In this document: in pieces, positions 1 to 7,590 of the stretch | How the letters are laid out: each line of letters opens with the position of its first letter | Position numbering within the stretch: position 1 is the stretch's first letter | NCBI GenBank assembly: GCA_944322815.1 | Contig: CALUQB010000026.1 | Coordinates: 1-41,180, forward strand | Length of the DNA: 41,180 nucleotides | Reading direction: 5' to 3' | DNA from: an uncultured Bacteroidales bacterium | GTDB taxonomy: Bacteria; Bacteroidota; Bacteroidia; Bacteroidales; UBA932 | Translations under genes and position numbers: made by a program | Notes under the pieces: model-generated | The model's input: the letters and a program-made list of their open reading frames with translations, nothing else | Databases searched by the model: none | Told to the model about the DNA's origin: nothing

Positions 1-587
1 GTGCGGTTAGTCCGTGAAAAAACCTCCGGACTAACAACGTTTCAGGGCGAAAGTGCGGTTAGTCCAGCAGAAAACCTTTGGACTAACAACGTTTCCGGGC
101 GAAAGTGCGGTTAGTCCGTGAAAAAACCTCCGGACTAACAACGTTTCCGGGCGAAAGTGCGGTTAGTCCGTGTGAAAACCTCTGGACTAACAACGTTTCA
201 TGGCGAAAATGCGGTTAGTCCAGATGAAACCCTCCGGACTAACAACGCTATAGGACGAAAATGCGGTTAGTCCGTGTGAAATCCTCTGGACTAACAACGT
301 TTCAGGGCGAAAATGCGGTTAGTCCGTGTGAAATCCTCTGGACTAACAACGTTTCCGGGCGAAAGTGCGGTTAGTCCGTGAAAAAACCTCCGGACTAACA
401 ACGTTTCAGGGCGAAAGTGCGGTTAGTCCAGCAGAAAACCTTTGGACTAACAACGTTTCCGGGCGAAAGTGCGGTTAGTCCGTGAAAAAACCTCCGGACT
501 AACAACGTTTCAGGGCGAAAGTGCGGTTAGTCCAGCAGAAAACCTCTGGACTAACAACGTTTCATGGCGAAAATGCGGTTAGTCCAC
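1..587. repeat. Tandem array of 52-bp hairpin units
   Basis: Eleven consecutive units of exactly 52 bp start at 1, 53, 105, 157, 209, 261, 313, 365, 417, 469 and 521, and a twelfth breaks off near 587. Each unit carries an inverted repeat, GTTAGTCC-N plus N-GGACTAAC, around a 12-nt A-rich loop, followed by a spacer of the type AACGTTTCMGGGCGAAA. Units differ by a few substitutions; in several the stem-closing base varies together (G with C, A with T). Position 1 is the first base of a unit, so the array probably continues upstream. Short frames through it are fragments of repeat and not believable genes. Function is unknown. Confidence 0.95.
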
Positions 588-687
588 ATCTCAAATCAAC
601 CTGGATTTTCTGTGATACTCAGTTCATCGTTTATCGAACGGTTTACAAATTGTCTATAATGTGTCTTAATCTGCATCCATATAAACG

Positions 688-735
688 AAAAATCTTCCGA
701 CTCAATCTCATCAGAAATCAAATCGGAAGATTTTT
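688..735 (-). terminator. Hairpin terminator after the toxin-antitoxin operon
   Basis: A 13-bp perfect stem (AAAAATCTTCCGA at 688-700 with TCGGAAGATTTTT at 723-735) lies just beyond the antitoxin stop. Its arms end in A and T runs, so it can act on either strand. Its place fits ending the minus-strand higBA transcript. Confidence 0.75.
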
Positions 736-752
736 CCTGTTAAAGTCGGTTT

Positions 753-1142
753 TCAAACACCCAATACAACATTGGCATCTATGTTGAGCTTTTTGCTGAT
801 CTCTCTTGCTACTTTCAATGTAGGCTCGCTGCGTCCTGTCAGATAATCGCTTACACGCGATGTGCTGACTCCAAGCAACTCTGAAAGTTTTACTTGATTC
901 AACCCCATTTCATACATCCGAAGTTTTATAACATCAACAAGTGCAGGTGTCTTTATCTGATAATGTTCATCCTCATAGTCGGATACAAGTTCTGACAATA
1001 AATCCAATTCAATCAAATTCTTGTCACTCAAAGGAGTGTCGTCATTGACCAGTGGCAGGAGTTCTTCTATCCTTGCCATTGCTGCCTTATATGCAGTCTC
1101 ATTCTGAATCTTTGCCATATCTCTATATGTTTTTTGCGTCAA
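753..1142 (-). CDS. higA: HigA-type antitoxin, XRE-family helix-turn-helix
   Basis: About 129 residues. The C-terminal half is an XRE/Cro-type HTH: the segment reading MGLNQVKLSELLGVSTSRVS followed by DYLTGRSEPTLKVAREI is a clear HTH of the HigA class. The N-terminal half is acidic and helical and by family knowledge would bind and neutralise the toxin. It lies downstream of the toxin and its frame overlaps the toxin end by about 20 nt, so the two are translationally coupled; a shorter start at MAKIQNE is also possible. Toxin-before-antitoxin order is typical of higBA. HigA proteins usually repress their own operon. Confidence 0.85.
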   Translation of the reverse strand: MTQKTYRDMAKIQNETAYKAAMARIEELLPLVNDDTPLSDKNLIELDLLSELVSDYEDEHYQIKTPALVDVIKLRMYEMGLNQVKLSELLGVSTSRVSDYLTGRSEPTLKVAREISKKLNIDANVVLGV

Positions 1143-1416
1143 TCAAATCATACTCTGCATGCGTCCCGATAAATCGTATTAAAACTGTTTTTATGGTAAA
1201 TTTGACAACCACTATCAGTCTGTAGTTATTTCCTCGGATATTGAACACATAACGCTGATTGCCGACGCTGTCTACATTGTTGAACATTTGTTTCATATCT
1301 GCAAAACAATTCCATTCGGCTTGCCTTACTTTCTGGAACCAGTCTTCCAATGCCGTTCGTGTATCCGGATGCAGCGTATAGTATTCAATAATTCTGCTTC
1401 GTGCAATGATTCGCAT
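1123..1416 (-). CDS. higB: HigB-type mRNA interferase toxin
   Basis: 97 residues starting at MRIIARSRI. Small basic RelE-fold protein with the HigB-toxin arrangement: an N-terminal helix rich in R and W (ALEDWFQKVRQAEW), a central YVFNIRGNNYRLIV strand and a C-terminal IRFIGTHAEYD strand, as in ribosome-dependent HigB RNases. A start at 1437 is excluded because it would lie inside the -7 promoter box; ATG at 1416 leaves a leader of about 12 nt. First gene of the operon with the HTH antitoxin. Active-site residues cannot be assigned with certainty by eye. Confidence 0.85.
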   Translation of the reverse strand: MRIIARSRIIEYYTLHPDTRTALEDWFQKVRQAEWNCFADMKQMFNNVDSVGNQRYVFNIRGNNYRLIVVVKFTIKTVLIRFIGTHAEYDLIDAKNI

Positions 1417-1434
1417 GCCTTTATTGATTTTATG

Positions 1435-1464
1435 CAAAGTTATATATTCATCCCGAATATCAAA
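1435..1464 (-). promoter_or_regulatory. Promoter of the higBA operon
   Basis: On the minus strand TAACTTTG (1442-1435) matches the Bacteroidetes -7 consensus TANNTTTG, and TTTG (1464-1461) lies 18 bp upstream. The predicted transcript begins about 12 nt before the toxin ATG at 1416. From here to 1641 I see no coding sequence. Confidence 0.75.
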
Positions 1465-1641
1465 ATAATATTTTAAATTTCAAATTTTATCGCTCTTGAT
1501 ACAGACTGAAAGTTGATAGTCAGATAAATCTCTGAAAGGATACCTTTCCTGTTTCTCGCCTTTTCCCTATATCAACATGGATTTTCCGTTGATGCTGTCA
1601 AAGCCATATCATCACCGTCTCAACAGCCACTCTCATATACG

Positions 1642-1674
1642 AAAAAAGCACCTGCGATTTCTCTGCAAGTGCTT
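1642..1674 (-). terminator. Terminator after the tRNA pair
   Basis: On the minus strand AAGCACTTGC, a 9-nt loop and GCAGGTGCTT form a stem with one U-G pair, followed by a run of T. It lies just downstream of tRNA-Met. Confidence 0.8.
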
Positions 1675-1696
1675 CATTTTCAGTAAGATTATTTGT

Positions 1697-1769
1697 AGCG
1701 GGTCGCAGGATTGAACTGCGGACCTCATGATTATGAATCATGCGCTCTAACCAGCTGAGCTAACCCGCC
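1697..1769 (-). tRNA. tRNA-Met (anticodon CAT)
   Basis: A full cloverleaf reads on the minus strand: acceptor GGCGGGT with ACCCGCT, D arm GCTCAGCTGGTTAGAGC, anticodon stem CATGA/TCATG with loop TTCATAA (CAT), and a TTCAATC T loop. No CCA is encoded. The sequence fits elongator tRNA-Met; tRNA-Ile with modified CAU cannot be fully excluded by eye. Confidence 0.93.
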
Positions 1770-1822
1770 ATGGCGTTTGCCGTAATCGACTTTCCCGTCC
1801 GATGACGGTGCTGTCTGGATGG

Positions 1823-1893
1823 TTGAGATAGAAGGATTCGAACCCTCACTGACAGAGCCAGAATCTGTAGTGCTACCATTACACCATATCTCA
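1823..1893 (-). tRNA. tRNA-Gln (anticodon CTG)
   Basis: The cloverleaf on the minus strand has acceptor TGAGATA/TATCTCA, D arm GGTGTAATGGTAGCAC, anticodon stem ACAGA/TCTGT with loop TTCTGGC (CTG), and T arm GAGGG-TTCGAAT-CCTTC. CCA follows the discriminator base in the genome. It lies 53 nt upstream of tRNA-Met and shares its promoter and terminator. Confidence 0.93.
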
Positions 1894-1922
1894 ATGAATC
1901 AGTCCCTTTGGATTTGGGACTG

Positions 1923-1952
1923 CAAATGTACGAAGGTTTTTTGAAAATGCAA
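1923..1952 (-). promoter_or_regulatory. Promoter of the tRNA-Gln/tRNA-Met unit
   Basis: Minus-strand TACATTTG (1930-1923) with TTG (1952-1950) exactly 19 bp upstream: a textbook Bacteroidetes promoter. Confidence 0.85.
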
Positions 1953-1972
1953 TACTTTTTTTCGAAAAAATA

Positions 1973-2455
1973 TCATTCATTACTGAAAAGCAGGGCTGTA
2001 GCGAATACTTCGCACCCTTCGGACCTGCCCACGAAGCCGAGCTTCTCAGTCGTGGTGGCCTTTACGGACACGGCCGTCACCTGCACGCCCATCACCCCGG
2101 CCAGATTTTCCCTCATACGCGTGATATAAGCGGCCAGTTTCGGACGTTGCAGCGCTATGGTGATATCCGCATTTCCGACCCTGTATCCGGCATCTTTCAC
2201 CATGTCCATCGTCCTGCGCAGCAGAATCTTGCTGTCTATCCCTCTGAACTCGTCGGATGTGTCCGGAAAATGTTTCCCTATGTCGCCGAGGGCCAGAGCC
2301 CCGAGCAATGCATCGCAGAGAGCATGGATGGCCACGTCCCCGTCGGAATGTGCCACGCAGCCTGTTTCACTTTCTATCTGTACGCCGCACAGCCACAGGG
2401 GAAGTCCCGATGCCAATGCATGAACGTCATATCCGTTCCCGATTCTGATATCCAT
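1973..2455 (-). CDS. ispF: 2-C-methyl-D-erythritol 2,4-cyclodiphosphate synthase
   Basis: 160 residues, the usual IspF length, starting at MDIRIGNGYDVHAL. IspF makes 2-C-methyl-D-erythritol 2,4-cyclodiphosphate from the CDP-ME phosphate intermediate in the MEP isoprenoid pathway, in the cytosol. Diagnostic motifs: GYDVHAL (metal-binding D and H), HSDGDVAIHALCDALLGA (second metal His and the signature), GDIGKHFPDTS, and C-terminal VSVKATTTEKLGFVGR. The longer frame to 2485 adds ten residues not found in the family. It diverges from the mutL operon; TAACTTTA (minus, 2481-2474) is a weak -7 candidate. Confidence 0.96.
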   Translation of the reverse strand: MDIRIGNGYDVHALASGLPLWLCGVQIESETGCVAHSDGDVAIHALCDALLGALALGDIGKHFPDTSDEFRGIDSKILLRRTMDMVKDAGYRVGNADITIALQRPKLAAYITRMRENLAGVMGVQVTAVSVKATTTEKLGFVGRSEGCEVFATALLFSNE

Positions 2456-2513
2456 GATCCCGTAAATTTTCCATAAAGTTAGCATTAAAATCTCAAACAG
2501 GCGAGAAAATCGC

Positions 2514-2521
2514 TATCTTTG
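2514..2521 (+). promoter_or_regulatory. -7 box of the mutL-containing operon
   Basis: TATCTTTG matches TANNTTTG. No clear -33 box is seen. Transcription from here would start near 2528 and shows that the TTG inside the box cannot be the start of the next gene. Confidence 0.65.
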
Positions 2522-2566
2522 TATGATAAACTGCCCATGACGGGCAATACGATAAATGCAAGTTTT

Positions 2567-2854
2567 ATGAATTTCAGTTTTTTCGGCGCACAGGAACACA
2601 GAGTGTTCAATTACAAACCCAGGTATTATGACCCGGAGAAAGAAGCTTTGAAGCAGAAATTCGGTCATGTGGACGGCAGTCTCGACAAGGAGAAATACGT
2701 CCCGGGCACCTATATCCAGGGCAGTTTCCGTAACGGGAACTATCAGCGGACCAAACAGCCCGCCAAGTCCATGGCTATAGTCGGCATGATCGGGCTGGTT
2801 CTCTTCTTCATCGCTCTGGTCCTCTTCGCCAAATACTTCACCATGCTCTGGTAA
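2567..2854 (+). CDS. Small conserved membrane protein, function unknown
   Basis: 95 residues from MNFSFFGAQEHRVFNYKPRYYDPEKE. The N-terminal 60 residues are charged and polar (FNYKPRYYDP, then VDGSLDKEKYVPGTYIQGSF), followed by KQPAKSMAIVGMIGLVLFFIALVLFAKYF, one C-terminal transmembrane segment. The protein is therefore likely tail-anchored. The small upstream protein with the Y-x-P-R-Y-Y-D-P motif recalls similar genes next to mutL in Bacteroidales, but I know no function. It sits 25 nt before mutL and appears to be the first gene of the operon. A longer frame from TTG at 2519 is rejected because it starts in the promoter. Confidence 0.75.
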   Translation: MNFSFFGAQEHRVFNYKPRYYDPEKEALKQKFGHVDGSLDKEKYVPGTYIQGSFRNGNYQRTKQPAKSMAIVGMIGLVLFFIALVLFAKYFTMLW

Positions 2855-2879
2855 ATCCGATCATTTCAGTCGAGAAGAG

Positions 2880-4760
2880 ATGGATATAAGGATTCTGCCG
2901 AGCAACATAGCGAACATGATAGCCGCCGGGGAGGTAGTCCAGCGGCCGGCTTCCGTAGTGAAGGAACTTATGGAAAATGCCGTGGATGCCGGAGCCGATA
3001 CAGTGACCGTGTCCGTACAGGATGCGGGCCGGACGTTGATTCAGGTGACTGACAACGGATGCGGCATGTCTCCTGACGAAGCCGTACTCTGTTTCGAGAG
3101 GCATGCCACATCGAAAATCTCCACTGCGGAAGATCTTTCCGCCATACGGACATTCGGATTCAGGGGAGAGGCCCTGGCATCCATAGCGGCTGTGGCGGAA
3201 GTTTCACTCAGAACCAGGAGAGAAGAAGATGAGGTGGGATGCGAAGTCGTCTTTGCCGATTCCAGACATGTCTCCACACAGGAAATCTCTGCTCCCCGCG
3301 GAGCAAATTTCTCCGTGAGAAATCTGTTCTACAACGTACCTGCCCGGAGGAAATTCATAAAGTCCGACAATGTGGAGATGAAGCACATCGTCAGTGAATT
3401 CCTCCGTATCGCACTTACCAGGCCGGATATGAACTTCACCCTTACCTCAAACGGCCGTGAGATATACGTACTCAGGAAAGCAAATTCGTTGAAATTCAGG
3501 ATACAGGACTTGCTTGGCAGCCCTGTGGCAAATGCTCTTGTGGACATCTCCACGGAAACATCGGTAGTAGGTATCAGGGGCTATGCCGGCAGTCCGGATT
3601 CAGCCAGGAAAAACCAGGGGAACCAGTATTTCTTCGTGAACGGCAGATATTTCAGAAGCCCGTATCTGCACAAGGCTGTGATGAATGCGTACGGCAACCT
3701 GGTTTCGGAGGGGACATCTCCGGTGTATTTCATCTATCTGGATGTCGATCCCCATACTATGGATGTGAACATAAGCCCCACCAAGACCGAGGTCAAGTTC
3801 GAGGAAGACAATGTCATATTCCAGACCCTGTATGCCTGTATCAAGGAAGCTCTCGGGAAGAACTCTTTCGGAGATGCCATCGATTTCGACAGGGAAGGGG
3901 CTCCTGAAATCCCGGTATTGAGCCGAAGTTATCAGGAATCCCATCCTGTCGTGGAACCGGGGATTTCCTATAATCCGGAATACAATCCGTTTCAGAACGA
4001 CGGTTTCCCGTCGGAAACGTCTCCGTATTCCAATACTTTCGGCTATCATGGACAGCCGCGATACCCTCAGCAGGAGACGGTCCCCGGAGATGATGAATTT
4101 TTCGCTGAAAGAAACAGCTTCATGGGTGGCAGTCCTGCTGCAGTCGACAAAAGGGATGACTACGGAAAACTGTTCGAGGACAAGATCCTCCCTGCCACGC
4201 AGATGCTCATACTGAAAGGGAAATACATTTTCACTCCCGTAAAGTCTGGAGTCATGATCGTCAATATCAGGCGTGCCATGGAGCGTATCCTCTACGAAGC
4301 CGGGATGAAAGCGCTCGCCATGAACCGGAATGCGGTGCAGGCTTCTCTTTTCCCTGTACAGGTCACGATAGGTGCCGGAAACATGTATCTTTTTTCAGAG
4401 TACAGAGACATCCTGACGAAATTCGGATTCGATATAGAGCCTCAGAGTGTGGATACCGTGATCGTGAAAGGCGTTCCCGAAGGCTATCCTACGGATGAAG
4501 CGGGCGTGGAAAAGATGCTGCCTGACCTGATTCTGGCTCTGTCCGACGACCATGTTTCGGCTCGGCAGGACATGCTTTCGTCACTGGCTGACAGATTTGC
4601 CAGGCTGGGAGCTGTGAGCGGATCGCCTGTAAGGACGCCGATAGAGGCCCAGAGGCTTATAGATGATCTTTTCGCATGTGGCAATACTGAATTTACGAAT
4701 TCGGGACACAGGATCATGACTGTCCTGTCCGAAGACGACATCATGAAACTGCTTGACTGA
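2880..4760 (+). CDS. mutL: DNA mismatch repair protein MutL
   Basis: 626 residues, normal for MutL. It couples MutS mismatch recognition to strand removal. Residues 1-330 are the GHKL ATPase and transducer: IAAGEVVQRPASVVKELMENAVDAGA (motif I), DNGCGM (motif II), ATSKI and GFRGEALASI (motif III), then the S5-like fold with FVNGRYFRSPYL. Residues 330-430 are a linker rich in P, N and S. The C-terminal dimerisation domain starts near 440 (LKGKYIFTPVKSGVMIV). The endonuclease motif DQHA-x2-E-x4-E is changed: residues 462-473 read NIRRAMERILYE, keeping both Glu but losing D, Q and H. The C-terminal CPHGRP-type motif reads CGNTEFTNSGHR. Confidence 0.97.
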   Translation: MDIRILPSNIANMIAAGEVVQRPASVVKELMENAVDAGADTVTVSVQDAGRTLIQVTDNGCGMSPDEAVLCFERHATSKISTAEDLSAIRTFGFRGEALASIAAVAEVSLRTRREEDEVGCEVVFADSRHVSTQEISAPRGANFSVRNLFYNVPARRKFIKSDNVEMKHIVSEFLRIALTRPDMNFTLTSNGREIYVLRKANSLKFRIQDLLGSPVANALVDISTETSVVGIRGYAGSPDSARKNQGNQYFFVNGRYFRSPYLHKAVMNAYGNLVSEGTSPVYFIYLDVDPHTMDVNISPTKTEVKFEEDNVIFQTLYACIKEALGKNSFGDAIDFDREGAPEIPVLSRSYQESHPVVEPGISYNPEYNPFQNDGFPSETSPYSNTFGYHGQPRYPQQETVPGDDEFFAERNSFMGGSPAAVDKRDDYGKLFEDKILPATQMLILKGKYIFTPVKSGVMIVNIRRAMERILYEAGMKALAMNRNAVQASLFPVQVTIGAGNMYLFSEYRDILTKFGFDIEPQSVDTVIVKGVPEGYPTDEAGVEKMLPDLILALSDDHVSARQDMLSSLADRFARLGAVSGSPVRTPIEAQRLIDDLFACGNTEFTNSGHRIMTVLSEDDIMKLLD

Positions 4761-4787
4761 ACCATAATTTTTTAAACAGGAAAACAA

Positions 4788-5483
4788 ATGGGTTATTATT
4801 CATACAACAGAGGCGGAGGATTTCTGAGTTCCATACCGCCGGCTATCAAGAACATAATCATCATCAACATTCTGGTGATGATCATGACTGCCCTTAACCA
4901 GCAGTACATGATGTCGCATTTCGCCTTGTTCTATCCGACTTCGCCGTTCTTCAAGCCATGGCAGATCATCACGCACATGTTCATGCACGGCGGCTTCTGG
5001 CACATATTCTTCAATATGTACACTCTGTTCATATTCGGATGCGTGCTGGAACGGATCTGGGGTACGAAAAAATTCCTGATTTTCTATTTCGTGACAGGTA
5101 TAGGGGCGGCTCTGCTTCATACAGGAGTCCAGTTCATAGAATCGCAGGTATATCTTTCACAAATTGCGGACGGCTCCCAGCAGGCAGCGGCTGCATACCA
5201 GGCTCTGGAATATACCCCTACCGTGGGTGCTTCCGGTGCCATATACGGTGTGCTGATAGGGTACGCCATGCTTTTCCCTGATTCCGTACTGACCCTCATT
5301 TTCCCTCCTGTTTCCCTGAAGGCAAAATGGTTCGTCCTGATATTCGCCGTCATAGAACTTCTGACAGGCATTTCCAGCATACGGAGCGTCGGCGGCGGTA
5401 TTGCGCATTTCGCGCATCTAGGAGGAATGCTGTTCGGCTGGCTTCTGATACTGTATTGGAAGAAACGGAACAGAATGTATTAG
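4788..5483 (+). CDS. Rhomboid family intramembrane serine protease
   Basis: 231 residues, six predicted membrane segments. Rhomboids cleave transmembrane segments inside the bilayer. Family marks: HMFMHGGFWHIFFNMYTLFIFG (HxxxN of TM2), VGASGAIYGVLIGYAM (GxSG with the catalytic Ser), and GGGIAHFAHLGGMLFGWLL (catalytic His in TM6). The N-terminus SYNRGGGFLSSIPPAIKNIII matches Bacteroidetes rhomboids, which carry a short amphipathic lead before TM1. It follows mutL by 27 nt with no terminator and is likely cotranscribed. Substrate unknown. Confidence 0.93.
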   Translation: MGYYSYNRGGGFLSSIPPAIKNIIIINILVMIMTALNQQYMMSHFALFYPTSPFFKPWQIITHMFMHGGFWHIFFNMYTLFIFGCVLERIWGTKKFLIFYFVTGIGAALLHTGVQFIESQVYLSQIADGSQQAAAAYQALEYTPTVGASGAIYGVLIGYAMLFPDSVLTLIFPPVSLKAKWFVLIFAVIELLTGISSIRSVGGGIAHFAHLGGMLFGWLLILYWKKRNRMY

Positions 5484-5524
5484 GCTGACGGGAATATTGG
5501 CCTGACAAGGCCCGAAACTGAAAG

Positions 5525-6634
5525 ATGAGCAGAAGTCTTATAGGTGGGATTACGAACAGGGTGCTGATGCTCATGGCGGCGGCACTGCTGGTCATGTCGT
5601 ATGCCTCGGCTTTCGTGAATCCTGCGAAGGCCTGGTACATGATGCTGCCCGGGCTGTTCTTTTTCCCGCTTGCCCTGCTGAACGTATTTTTGCTGGTATG
5701 GGCGATAATCAGAAAATCCCGCGCTTTCGTGATACCGCTGGTGGCTCTGCTTCCGACATTTTTCTTTCTGGGGAGAAGTTTCCGGGTGGGGAATGCTCCC
5801 GACGGCACGAATGAAGACAGGCAGACACTGAGGATGGTTTCATACAATGTCGGCCGCTTCATGGATCCGGGCAGCCTGGACAGAAAAGGGACAGTATCCG
5901 ATTATAAGGATTCCGTCTTTTCTTTCCTGAAAGATGCGGATGCCGATATCATCTGCCTGCAGGAATACCATGCCGGGGATGTGGAGACCCTCAGGCAGGA
6001 ACTTTCATCGGAATTTCCAGGCTATGATTATGACTTTTACGCTTTTTCGGACCGTGGCGGATGCTTCGGGAACGTGATACTCAGCCGTTTTCCCATTCTG
6101 GAACAAGGGGTCGTGAAGTTCGGGCACAGTGCGAATCTGGCTCTGTTTACGGATATCGAGGCATTCGGCAGGCAGTTCAGGCTGTACAACTGTCATTTTG
6201 AAAGTTACAATATATCTGTTCCGGGAATGGTCAAGGGGATAATGGACCGGAAAGACGGTATCTGGAGGGAGACGGAGAAGAAGATGAGGCATTCCCTGTC
6301 GTTGAGACCGCGCCAGGTGGAACAGGTGCTGGAGCATGTCTCCGGCTGCAGTTCGGAAACCATTCTGTGCGGAGATTTCAACGACACTCCCATGTCGTAC
6401 ACTTACCAGAGACTTATCCGCGGGCACAAGGATACGTTCTGTGAAGCCGGCAACGGTTTCGGTTCCACATACAGGATTCTGTGGCCGGCATTGAGAATAG
6501 ACTACATCTTTATTCCCGATGGTTATTCCGCCCTGAGCCATGCTTCTCCAAGGATACGCTATTCCGACCACTATCCTGTCATAGCGGAGTTTGCGGTCAG
6601 TCAGGACGCTGAAGTGCATAATGAAAATCTGTAA
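5525..6634 (+). CDS. Membrane-anchored endonuclease/exonuclease/phosphatase family protein
   Basis: 369 residues. Three hydrophobic segments fill the first 85 or so residues (LMLMAAALLVMSYASAFV, MMLPGLFFFPLALLNVFLLVW, AFVIPLVALLPTFFFLG); the rest is an EEP-fold hydrolase: RMVSYNVGRF, DADIICLQEYH (metal Glu), FGNVILSRFPI, YNCHFES (catalytic His), ILCGDFNDTP (D and N) and IRYSDHYPVIAEF (catalytic His). All the acidic and His residues of the family are present, so it should be active; substrate (phosphodiester, lipid or nucleic acid) cannot be told. Third in the mutL operon. The orientation of the catalytic domain relative to the membrane is not settled. Confidence 0.9.
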   Translation: MSRSLIGGITNRVLMLMAAALLVMSYASAFVNPAKAWYMMLPGLFFFPLALLNVFLLVWAIIRKSRAFVIPLVALLPTFFFLGRSFRVGNAPDGTNEDRQTLRMVSYNVGRFMDPGSLDRKGTVSDYKDSVFSFLKDADADIICLQEYHAGDVETLRQELSSEFPGYDYDFYAFSDRGGCFGNVILSRFPILEQGVVKFGHSANLALFTDIEAFGRQFRLYNCHFESYNISVPGMVKGIMDRKDGIWRETEKKMRHSLSLRPRQVEQVLEHVSGCSSETILCGDFNDTPMSYTYQRLIRGHKDTFCEAGNGFGSTYRILWPALRIDYIFIPDGYSALSHASPRIRYSDHYPVIAEFAVSQDAEVHNENL

Positions 6635-6645
6635 AATATCGGACT

Positions 6646-7263
6646 ATGGAAACTAAAGAGATCTTGAACAAGGCAGTGGATGTCCTTCGCTCCGGGGGAT
6701 TGCTGCTTTATCCGACGGATACCGTATGGGGCCTGGGCTGTGACGCTACAGACCCTGAGGCAGTGGCGAAGATTTTCGCCCTGAAAAAAAGAGAGGATAG
6801 CAAGTCCCTGGTGTTGCTGGCCAGCGACCTCGATATGGTGGCCAGGTACATAAAGGAAATTCCGGAAATGGCCGTGCAGCTCGTGGAGGTAAACGATCAG
6901 CCTATGACTATCATATACCCGGGAGCGATCGCTTCCGTGCGGCCCGAGGCCGGGGAGCAGCCTGAAAAAAGCAGGTATCTGCTGGCGTATAACACTGTGG
7001 CTGCCGATGGTACCGTAGGAATCAGGATTCCGATGATGGACTTCTGTGTGGATCTCGTCAAGCGTTTCGGCTGTCCGATAGTCTCGACTTCGGCGAATAT
7101 CTCCGGAGAACCTACACCTAAGAATTTCCGGGAAATATCGCAGGTCATCAAGGATGGAGTGGACTATATAGTGGACCCTGCACTGGAAAATACATCCACC
7201 GGCAAGTCATCGTCCATCATCAAGGTCGGTCTGGACGCCACCATAGAGATCATCAGAAAGTAG
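6646..7263 (+). CDS. tsaC: L-threonylcarbamoyladenylate synthase (Sua5/YrdC/YciO family)
   Basis: 205 residues with a complete YrdC domain: GGLLLYPTDTVWGLGCDAT, then KIFALKKREDSKSLVLLASDL (the K-x-R and S ligands), TVGIRIPM, and IVSTSANISGEPTP. The enzyme makes threonylcarbamoyl-AMP from Thr, bicarbonate and ATP, the first step of t6A37 tRNA modification. It lacks the C-terminal Sua5 domain. It starts 11 nt after the EEP gene and ends the operon; the hairpin-rich element at 7296 follows. YciO-like paralogues with a different role share this fold, so the exact activity is inferred. Confidence 0.9.
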   Translation: METKEILNKAVDVLRSGGLLLYPTDTVWGLGCDATDPEAVAKIFALKKREDSKSLVLLASDLDMVARYIKEIPEMAVQLVEVNDQPMTIIYPGAIASVRPEAGEQPEKSRYLLAYNTVAADGTVGIRIPMMDFCVDLVKRFGCPIVSTSANISGEPTPKNFREISQVIKDGVDYIVDPALENTSTGKSSSIIKVGLDATIEIIRK

Positions 7264-7295
7264 CCGCAGAGTAGCCTGGTCCCGAATGATATTAC

Positions 7296-7590
7296 AATAA
7301 CGTGAGTTCGATGAAAAGAACGAAGTGAATTTCAGAGAACTACCTCTTTTAGAGGATTCGTTTTACGAATCCGGCAGTAAGTTCTCCCCTCGAGAGGCCT
7401 AAGAAAATCCCCCTAATAGGGGGCAGGGGGTTAAGACAGGGCCAGTCTTTCGAAGAAAGACGTAATTGGGTGACTGAGTCACCCAATTTAGGAGGGGAGA
7501 CACGTAAAAGGAAAGAGATTTCGAAGAAATCGTATCGTCAGTTCAACGAAATCTCTGGTACTGAGCAGAATAATTCGTTGAACTGACGTT
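7296..7590. repeat. Multi-hairpin intergenic repeat element, copy A
   Basis: About 295 bp between the convergent tsaC and rsmE genes. It contains several palindromes: GATTCG-TTTT-ACGAATC-type (7357-7372 area), GTCTTTC-GAA-GAAAGAC (7445-7461), AATTGGGTGACT-G-AGTCACCCAATT (7464-7488), GATTTC-GAA-GAAATC (7518-7532) and a 14-bp stem GTCAGTTCAACGAA/TTCGTTGAACTGAC (7537-7550 and 7574-7587). Most of it is found again, reverse-complemented, at 25684-25895. Copy A has about 90 extra bp in the middle. It could act as a bidirectional terminator. No believable coding sequence in it. Confidence 0.85.

Noticed and set aside
1-587. CRISPR array or integron attC array
   Set aside because: There are no variable spacers between repeats: the whole 52-bp unit is repeated. 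Stem ends GTTAGTC/GACTAAC do not fit the attC core GTTRRRY/RYYYAAC.
521-787. Open frame of 88 codons running out of the repeat array
   Set aside because: Its first third is translated repeat, the rest crosses a terminator, and no family likeness or start signal is seen.
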